From: Roridomyces roridus
Taxonomy: Eukaryota; Basidiomycota; Agaricomycetes; Agaricales; Mycenaceae
NCBI GenBank assembly: GCA_029378245.1
Contig: JARKIF010000009.1
Span: forward strand, 1,240,001-1,304,000
Length of the DNA stretch: 64,000 nt
Direction of reading: 5' to 3'
Shown: positions 57,365-64,000 of the stretch, piece after piece
How the letters are laid out: each line of letters begins with the position of its first letter
Numbering within the stretch: the stretch's first letter is position 1
Made by a program: the position numbers and the translations under genes
Notes under the pieces: model-generated
Seen by the model: only the letters and a program-made list of their open reading frames with translations
Database searches by the model: none
What the model was told of the DNA's origin: nothing

Positions 57365-59862
57365 TCATTCGGAATCGCTGCCGGATGAATCGGAGCCTGA
57401 ACTCGAGTCGGAAGAGTGTTCGCTGCCCATTTGACCCGCGAGTGCGGCGCTGCCGCCCTGCTCAAACAACGCCATGCGCGTCTCCAACATACGAATTTTC
57501 TCAGCCTCGACATCCTCGTCCATGCTCTTCCGCTTTATCCCGCCCGTCCCCGTCCCCTTGCCCGTCCTGTTCCGCTTCGTCGCAGGCGCGCGTAATGGAC
57601 GCAACACGAAATTGTACAGTTTTGTCAAAACCGACGTCGGAAGCAGGTCAATCTCCAGCTCAATTTCTTCCGTACTCTGTCAAAAAGGTCAACGAAAGGT
57701 CGCTGCAAGACGGTAAATCTCACATCTTTGATCTCTGGAACCCCTTCGTGAATGATCTTAATAACTTTCTCAAGTTTCTGCCCATCCAGTTGTGCGATCG
57801 CCTCGCTGAGATCCTTCTTCTGCTCGAATGTAAGCACGTCATTGTCCGCTATCGGCTTTTTGCCCTTCTTCTTGGTCGATAGCGGCTTCGTCTGCTGTTT
57901 GTTGCCGTTGGTGCTCTTGGACGAAGAAGCGACAGGACCCTTGTCGCGTCGCTCCTTTTTCTTCTTCTCCTTGGGCTTCGTCTTGAGCGCCTGGATGTTG
58001 CCCCGCATCAGCTCGATCTGGTTCTCCATCCGAGCAATGCCTGCGGAGAATAATCAGTACGCACGGGTTGTGAAGTCGACGGCGGGAACCACGTACGTTC
58101 TTTGTCATCCTCGTCGCTCTCCTCATCGTCCTCGTCCTCGTCGTCCTCGCTGACATCATGAAGAGGGGGCAGAGAAGCCCATTTCTCGTCAAAGAGCCGT
58201 TGGAGATCAATGCCGGCCTGATTGACCAGGGTGCCCGCAGGGTTGAACGCAAAGCAATTACGGATCATAAGCTTGAAGTCCTCGTGGAACTTGAGGGCGG
58301 TCGGATAATCGTGGTTGTCAAGCTTCTTGCGCATTGTGGACAGATCCATAGGCTTTTTTACAATTTTGGGATAGTTGGGAATCTCAAGCTTGACGTGGTC
58401 TATCGTAACGTCTAGAAGGGCATGTACGAAAGACAAAGCCACGCACCGACAGGCTCGTAGAATGGGTGAGCCATACTATAATATTGCTTGCGATTCATCA
58501 AAGTGATAAGGTTTTGGCAAAACTTGAGCTGCTCTGCCGTGCCATCGTCCCTGACACGACGGGTCTTGCGTTGTTTCTTGGGGACATCGGCGTAGGGAAG
58601 ATCTTTAGGCGGTGGAGGATGTATCTCGCGCTTTGGCCGGCCAACTACCTCTGTTGCGTCTGAGCGTCGAATAACAGGCATCGACGTAGACGCACGTCGT
58701 GGTGGTTGGGTCTTCTTGACAGGGGCAACAGGTTGAGGCATCGGCGGGGGAGTGGACACCTTCTTCACGACGACCGGTTTTGCCTACAGCGGAGGTCAGA
58801 GGCCGATGGAAAGTGTGGTCAAAGCTCACCTCGGCCGGTGATGGAAGGTTCTTGATTTGCTTGTCAAAAACCTCCTCCAGATGGCGGGCCATGGCGCTGA
58901 TTGGGTGGTCCACGCCGTTGAAAAGGATACAGTTTTTGACAATGAGACGGACGTCAGCAATGAATTCGTCGGTCGTAGAGTAACGGGGATTTTTAGGGTT
59001 AGGATCTGGTTTGGCGGGGTTGGCAGCGCTGAGTTTACGCTCGACGGTGGACAGGTCCATGGGTGTGCGAACGATGGAATGGTAATGTGGAATGCCGAGC
59101 CCGACAGCATCAACGGGGTGGAGGAAGGGGGGAGCATCCTTCTGCTTTTTCAGACTACGGATAGTGGAATAGCAAAAGCGCCATTGGGCGCCATCGAGGA
59201 GTGGTCTTTGGGACACTGGAGTAGCACCGTTGGACGTGGCGGAAGCTGGAGGTGGAGTGGCAGACTTGAGAGGCACGCGGACAAGATCAGCACGCCCATT
59301 ACGGCGCACAAAGAAAGAGTGTGCTCACATGGGTGAATGAAGCTTTGTCGGCGTCTGAGAGGATTCGAGGACGCTTTGCAGGGGGTGGTTGGTCGTCGTG
59401 GGGGTCGGTTGGTGGTGGGTCAGCGGGCGAGGTGTGGGGAGTAGACGCGCCGTTCGACGATGCTGGCGGCCCACCGCCAGGAGAGGTGGCAGGTGACTGA
59501 AGCTCAAAGTCGGCCATGGTGATGTCGCCGTTGAGGCCGTTCGACGCGTGAACGACTGGGAGACAAATAAGACTTGGCGATACATATGCACAACGCAGCG
59601 ACGCACCTAGCTCGTCAGGCGTGGAAGGGCGTGGCAAGGGTTCATGTCGCGTGTCACTCTCCTGCTCGGGAAGATCGAGGTCGATCTTGGGCTCCGGCGC
59701 GACCAGGTTTGACACGGGCGTCGTCGGGTCGTCGACGGCCTTGACAATGTCGGCATCGCCATTGACAACGACGAGAGGTTCGGGGACAGGCTCGGAGAGG
59801 TCATGGAAGCCATTCGGGATGATGGCAGGCGAGGGGTGGGCCATGGGCATCGGCGCGTCCAT
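57365..59862 (-). CDS. BDF1: BET double-bromodomain protein Bdf1
   Basis: Bdf1 binds acetylated histone H4 and links chromatin to TFIID. The N-terminal 170 residues are acidic and Pro-rich (MDAPMPMAHPSPAI). Bromodomain 1 has WRFCYSTIRSLKKQKDAPPF, IVRTPMDLSTVERKLSA and KNCILFNGVDHPISAMA, whose FN holds the acetyl-lysine Asn. Bromodomain 2 has FCQNLITLMNRKQYYSMAHP, VKKPMDLSTMRKKLDNHDYP and IRNCFAFNPAGTLVNQAG. The ET domain has LTFEQKKDLSEAIAQLDGQK and LEKVIKIIHEGVPEI. The tail is Ser/Asp/Gly-rich (SDSSSGSDSSGSDSE), probably phosphorylated. Short introns separate BD1, the linker, BD2 and ET. The stop is 130 bases from the convergent G-patch gene. Confidence 0.93.
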
Positions 59863-60161
59863 GGGTCAAAAGTCAAGTCACGAGTAACAGGAGTAACAGG
59901 AAACAGTGGGGATTTTCTCAGGCGCGATTTCAGGCCGGCTGGCTTAAATAGTCCCCAATTGACGCTGATGTAAACACGTCAAAATACCGTATGTCCTCAG
60001 GAGCCATATCCGGTGTCCACACGCACTTCCCCCCGCCCCCACAATGCATCCTGCGTCGTTCCCGGCTCCTCCAAAGCACCCACAGGGCCATCCCAAGTGT
60101 GCCCATAAGCTCTCCCGCGGCAGCGCACCGACGGCCCAGCCCCTAGGTCTTCGTCCTGCCC

Positions 60162-62428
60162 TCACTCCTCTTCCTTCTCCTCCTCCTGGAGCTCCTTGCT
60201 GACGTCTGCAAAGACGGGCTTTGGCTGGTTCGCCTTCCATGCTATCGGAGAAAGAAAAAAAAAAAGTTGCCACGTCAGAGTTCCCATCACATATCATATC
60301 GTCCAGGTAGCACGTGAACCACCCGGTAAAGAGTACTCACCAGAAGTCCACTGCGGGTTGTCCTCCGTATGCGCATACTTGAGCAGCGCCTCCCGCGGCT
60401 AGAAGAGGAAAAAGTTATTAGCCATGACGACGGCATCATAAGCGATTGGCCTACATCTTCGTCCCTCGTAGTGTCCCGGACAAGGTTCTGCACAACGTGC
60501 TGGGTCGCACTGGCACCCACCCTTCCGCCCTTGCCTGGCCCAGTCACCGGAAGTTCGGGGCGGCGGGCTTTCCTGGGATCCATCCTATCATTGTCTCGCT
60601 TACGTTTGTTTGATCTGATCATGCCGTCTCCCAATCCCTCTGTCTCCCCGGGAACATGAATAGCTGGTGCCGCCAATGCATCCGACATGTCTTCGATGGT
60701 CGTTTTCCTCGGCGGCCCTTTATTCGCCAGCAGCTTGGCACCATGCAGGGAAGTTTGCGGTGAATACAGGACGCTTATTTGCCCGTTCGAGAGTCCAGCC
60801 AGAATCTGTCGAGGTATCATCCGAATTGAGCAATCCCCGTGAAGAACCCTCACGTACCTGATTGATCTTGGAATGCCAGTATACCTTGACAGGCGTAGCA
60901 TCTACCTCCAGTGTCTTGACGACCTCCAGCCCGTTCTTATCAAGGAACATCAACTTGCCCTTGCCCCCTTTGGCAGTCGCCCCAGGCGCCAGTAAGGATG
61001 TATTTGTCGTCGGGACTGAACACGGCGTTGGTGTTTGGATATAGTGTCGCGAGGTCAGCCCGGGTTGCAAGGGGTTTCTTGAACGCTCGGAGATCCCACA
61101 CTGGATATAAAAAGGTTAATGCAAGGTTGACGCACATGGGCGGAGCCTACATTTCACCGTGTCGTCCCCTCCCCGTGTGAGCACAGTTCGCCCATCAACT
61201 GAGAACACAAGAGAACCAGTTTCTGTGCCCTTGACGTGAGCACCCTCGACGGACGAATTGGGCCGAACAAAATTCGAGCTTGTTTGCCATACATGCAACG
61301 CCCCGTCCAAGCACGCTGCACACGAGTCAGCACATGACCCACGAAACAGGGAAACGGACGACGCACTCGCTCCAATCATGCTGCCGTCTGGCGAATAGGC
61401 ACATGAGGTAACTTTAGTTCGAGCCCCTCGTTCCTTGGATTTCACAACGATCACCGACTTTTGCTTTCGTTTATTCTCGACATCCCATATCCTGCAAAAT
61501 ATAAGCATCAACCGCGGCCCTGAAATGGAAGACGTGCCGTATTGTCGAGTCGGCGGAGGACGTGATGAAGAACTTGGGGTCTTTGGGGTGCCACATGCAG
61601 GAGGATAGCTCCCCGACATGACCGCTGGTACCGTTAGAGCTCTGAATAATCTGCTCTGCAAACAGACGCACGAAGTGTTTTTCATGTCCCGGATATAAGG
61701 GTCGCCCTTGACGTATGTGGTCCTGGATATAAATTAAGGGCTCTGCCATGCAACGGGGACCGCAACTGACGCACTCTTCTTCGCCATTTTTGTCATACAA
61801 CTTTGCCTGGTTGGTTCCAGACACGACAAGGAATTTCTGACCGTCGTTTGAAAACTTCAAGTCGTGTATCTGAGTGGCCCGTTAGCGGGAGACGAGGGTC
61901 ATAAGCGACTTGCACGTACGTGATAACTCCCGGCAGGCTCCCAGCTCTTGAATGGCTTACACCGATAATCCATACCACCGAAATCCCACAGTTTGCAGTC
62001 ATAGTCGTGCGAACCGGACAGGACGCGCGCACCGGAGGGGTCGACGGTGAGCGCAGAGACGACCTTGTTGTGGTCCTTGAGAATGAGCTCGTGTGTCGTG
62101 GGGAACTGGGGAAGATCTGACTCGTAGTCGTCGTCGGAAGGATCAAATTCGGGCTCCTCCTGCTCTTTTTCTGGAGGTGGCGGACCAGGCTCGTCGTCGT
62201 CATCGTCATCCGAGACGTCGTCGGGGATCGGCTGTTTCGATGGGCCTGCTACGGGAGTTCGTGCAGGCTAAAACGGTGAATCAAGGTTTAGACGGAGTGG
62301 AATAGAATAGATACCTTGGCTGTGGCGTCTTCACGCTTGGTTTTGTCGAACCTGTTCGGGTCGAGCTTCTTGTCTGGAGCCGCCTTGCCAAAACCAGAGA
62401 TGCCCATAGCCGCGAAGACATCTGTCAT
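60162..62428 (-). CDS. WDR70: WD40 protein WDR70 homologue
   Basis: WDR70 proteins (fission yeast Wdr70, human gastrulation defective 1 homologue) help histone H2B ubiquitination and repair of DNA breaks. The start is MTDVFAAMGISGFGKAAPDK, then an acidic stretch (DDVSDDDDDDEPGPPPPEKE). WD repeats include TVDPSGARVLSGSHDYDCKL, FITSSADSTIRIWDV, YSPDGSMIGAACLDGALHVW, FSVDGRTVLTRGGDDTVKLW and FSPDDKYILTGA. The C-terminal region has the family block MSDALAAPAIHVPGETEG and KRKRDNDRMDPRKARRPELP, then DPREALLKYAHTEDNPQW and KANQPKPVFADVSKELQEEE. Introns join all these in frame, including one before the last exon. The assignment is based on the block order and the C-terminal signature. Confidence 0.88.
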
Positions 62429-62559
62429 GGTTCCCGCAGTATTCTTTGAGTGGGGAGATGTTGTCGATATACAGGTGAAACGACGAGGGTTTCGAGTGGT
62501 GCAGTCTTACATCAGTAGCGATCAACAGTGATCTACATACTTCCCTCTAAACTCCACGC

Positions 62560-63283
62560 TCAGTTTCCAAGTCGGACCAATGCAGCGAGCAACTCAACCC
62601 CGGCCTTGTTTCCATCGACGACCCTCACGTCGCCTCCAAATCCAGTGTGGACCAGGTTCTCCATCCCAGACATCCCAGCGCATCCCAGGATCACCACATC
62701 TACTCCCAACGCCGCAAGTTCTGCGCTCCCCTCCTTCATCTTGCTCTCGACGCGTTCCCCTCCCTTTTGAGCTCAAGGACTCCGAGATTCGTTAGCACCA
62801 CTCCACAAAACCTGTCCGATTTCGACCCCAAAACGCGTCGACCCCACCGGCGTAGTCGAACCCAGGACCCGTCGGTTAGAATACCAAACTTATTGCCACA
62901 CAACAAAGCGTGTGCGAGCGATGCCTGGAAGATGCCAAGGACAGGTTTGTCTGTGACTTCTCGTAGAGCATGGGTCAACGGATGGTCGGAAACTGCATCG
63001 AATTGGAATCTGTAACGCATTCCTCTCAATTCTGCGACTCACAACAGCTCACCAAGAACCCGTCATACTGATCCAACATTCCTCTCTCTCGAATATCCCG
63101 CATACAAGCTGTAGAGCTGAGCGTGCTTGTGGCCGCATCGTCTATGGACGGAGGGGCATCGGGTGGACCAGTATAGAACGCCAGTTTTGTTCCAGGCGGG
63201 GATCTGATGACCTCTATGAGCCCGTCCGTCACAGACTGGGTGGAATTGGGGTTGATGACCAGGATGGAAGTTTCTAGAGACAT
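62560..63283 (-). CDS. Asp/Glu/hydantoin racemase family protein (Dcg1-like), with one-base frameshift
   Basis: The family includes hydantoin, allantoin and aspartate racemases that use two cysteines. The start is MSLETSILVINPNSTQSVTD, then LAFYTGPPDAPPSIDDAATS. The first catalytic Cys is in FLVSCFSDHPLTHALRE, formed by an intron with a GTGAGT donor; the second in VDVVILGCAGMSGMENLV. Between them is FQASLAHALLCGNKFGILT. At about 62757-62760 the frame of LTNLGVLELKREG must shift to reach ERVESKMKEGSAELA; adding one G to the run of four restores it. The stop is at 62560. Expected length about 220-230 residues fits the family. The substrate is unknown. It is divergent from the RBR ligase gene. 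Confidence 0.82.
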
Positions 63284-63348
63284 TGTAATTCTACTTCTCG
63301 AATGTGATCTCGGCTATTCGGACCGAGTGACTGTTACAATATCCCTTC

Positions 63349-64000
63349 ATGTCAGAGATTCAAGTCCTCGAGGTTGGTTCCATTCTAGTAAATTCATGGA
63401 CTGCTAATGACTTGCAGTCCATCTACCCTGACTTTTTCCCCGAAACTAACACGGACTCATTCTTGAGGCTCGAAATTCCCATTCAATTGGGACAGCCTAC
63501 GACCATTCTCATCGCGCCCGAGGACACCACTCAATGCGATATACTACTAACTCTTTCGACCCTGCCGCCTCTGCTGCTTCACATCGTCCTGAGCGAGGCG
63601 TATCCGCGACATAGTCCGCCTGAAGTCAAGATCCGCTCCCTCTACACATGGCTCTCTCCACTCCTTGCTGGCCGCCTCTCCCATATCTTGCAAGATATGT
63701 GGCAACCCGGAGAGGAAGTTCTATTCGATTGGGTAGAACTCATCCGGGGCGGAGAATTCCTCGCCAAACTGGATGTTATCCAGCCTTCCGGGGCCATTAA
63801 AATTCGACATCTAGCACCCGAGCGACTCGGCACCTTTCTAACGTCTTATGACGACTCCGCTAGAGCGTCTGCCTTCTCGCAATCTTCTTACCCTTGTGCT
63901 GTCTGCTTGACGACAATCAAGGGCTCCAAGTGTCTTCAACTTGCCTGCTCCCATATCTTCTGTCGATCTTGTCTGTTTGATTATTGGTCACTGTGTATCG
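63349..64000 (+). CDS. RWD-RING (RBR) E3 ubiquitin ligase, 5' part
   Basis: Only the first part is in the window; the gene runs off the end. Exon 1 (63349-63372) and an intron (63373-63417) precede exon 2 (63418 to beyond 64000). The RWD domain starts MSEIQVLESIYPDFFPETNT and has LEIPIQLGQPTTILIAPEDT, LSTLPPLLLHIVLSEAYPRH and WLSPLLAGRLSHILQDMWQP. The RING1 then reads YPCAVCLTTIKGSKCLQLAC, SHIFCRSCLFDYW. RWD followed by RING1 is the order of RNF14/ARA54 and yeast Itt1. RING2 and the catalytic Cys lie outside the window. The start codon is 65 bases from the divergent racemase start. Confidence 0.85.
   Translation, partial: MSEIQVLEVGSILVNSWTANDLQSIYPDFFPETNTDSFLRLEIPIQLGQPTTILIAPEDTTQCDILLTLSTLPPLLLHIVLSEAYPRHSPPEVKIRSLYTWLSPLLAGRLSHILQDMWQPGEEVLFDWVELIRGGEFLAKLDVIQPSGAIKIRHLAPERLGTFLTSYDDSARASAFSQSSYPCAVCLTTIKGSKCLQLACSHIFCRSCLFDYWSLCI

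Noticed and set aside
62845..62890. A tRNA-like B-box (GGGTTCGACT on the minus strand) near GGCGTAGTC
   Set aside because: It lies inside the racemase coding frame, lacks a matching A-box at the right distance and does not fold into a cloverleaf with complementary acceptor ends.

Overview
The window is nuclear DNA of a filamentous fungus, most likely an agaricomycete (Basidiomycota). Nearly every gene is cut by several introns of about 45-60 nt with GT(GC)...AG ends, genes lie only tens to a few hundred bases apart on both strands, and the proteins are fungal: a GH74 xyloglucanase with a fungal CBM1, an Ies1 subunit of INO80, Mph1, Atg16, a septin and a basidiomycete-type oxysterol-binding protein. 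I see no transposon, virus, CRISPR array, rRNA or convincing tRNA gene. About 34 protein-coding genes cover most of the window. Genus and species cannot be told from the sequence alone.

Layout. 0-10 kb: 3' end of the GH74-CBM1 gene; an unknown basic/Pro-rich protein; a second copy of ies1 (minus); TIM8 (four small exons); an LPLAT acyltransferase and an amino-acid transporter (both minus); a small unknown coiled-coil protein. 10-21 kb: a large alpha/beta hydrolase with disordered regions, a secreted-type single-pass membrane protein (minus), the first ies1 copy (plus), an MIT-domain protein and a septin (both minus). 21-37 kb: mitochondrial MSH1, an ACO2-type aconitase (minus), an oxysterol-binding protein, 6-phosphogluconate dehydrogenase, an ASNSD1-type asparagine-synthetase-like protein and prohibitin PHB1. 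37-49 kb: a PUB1/TIA1-type RNA-binding protein, ATG16 (minus) and YPT7/RAB7 (plus) back to back, an RBM26/27-type RNA-binding protein, a PXA-domain protein, an unknown N-anchored membrane protein, a branched-chain aminotransferase, AP-1 sigma and 6-phosphogluconolactonase. 49-64 kb: a trypsin-fold protease with a mitochondrial-looking leader, the MPH1 helicase, a G-patch/C2H2 protein, the BET protein BDF1, WDR70, an Asp/Glu/hydantoin racemase and the 5' part of an RWD-RING (RBR) ubiquitin ligase.

How they fit together. The content is mainly housekeeping, not a gene cluster. Several genes are mitochondrial (TIM8, MSH1, ACO2-type aconitase, PHB1, BCAT, probably the protease). Others act in chromatin and genome maintenance (two ies1, BDF1, MPH1, WDR70), RNA handling (PUB1, RBM26/27-like), trafficking and autophagy (YPT7, ATG16, APS1, MIT, PXA, septin) and the oxidative pentose-phosphate pathway (6PGL and 6PGDH). 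Many neighbours are divergent with under 120 bp between start codons.

The two main points to check are a diverged, inverted pair of intact ies1 genes 10 kb apart, and at least five single-base frameshifts inside otherwise conserved reading frames (6PGDH, ASNSD1-like, 6PGL, G-patch protein, racemase). The frameshifts are most simply explained as sequence or assembly errors but need reads to settle. I did not find a convincing new multi-gene system.
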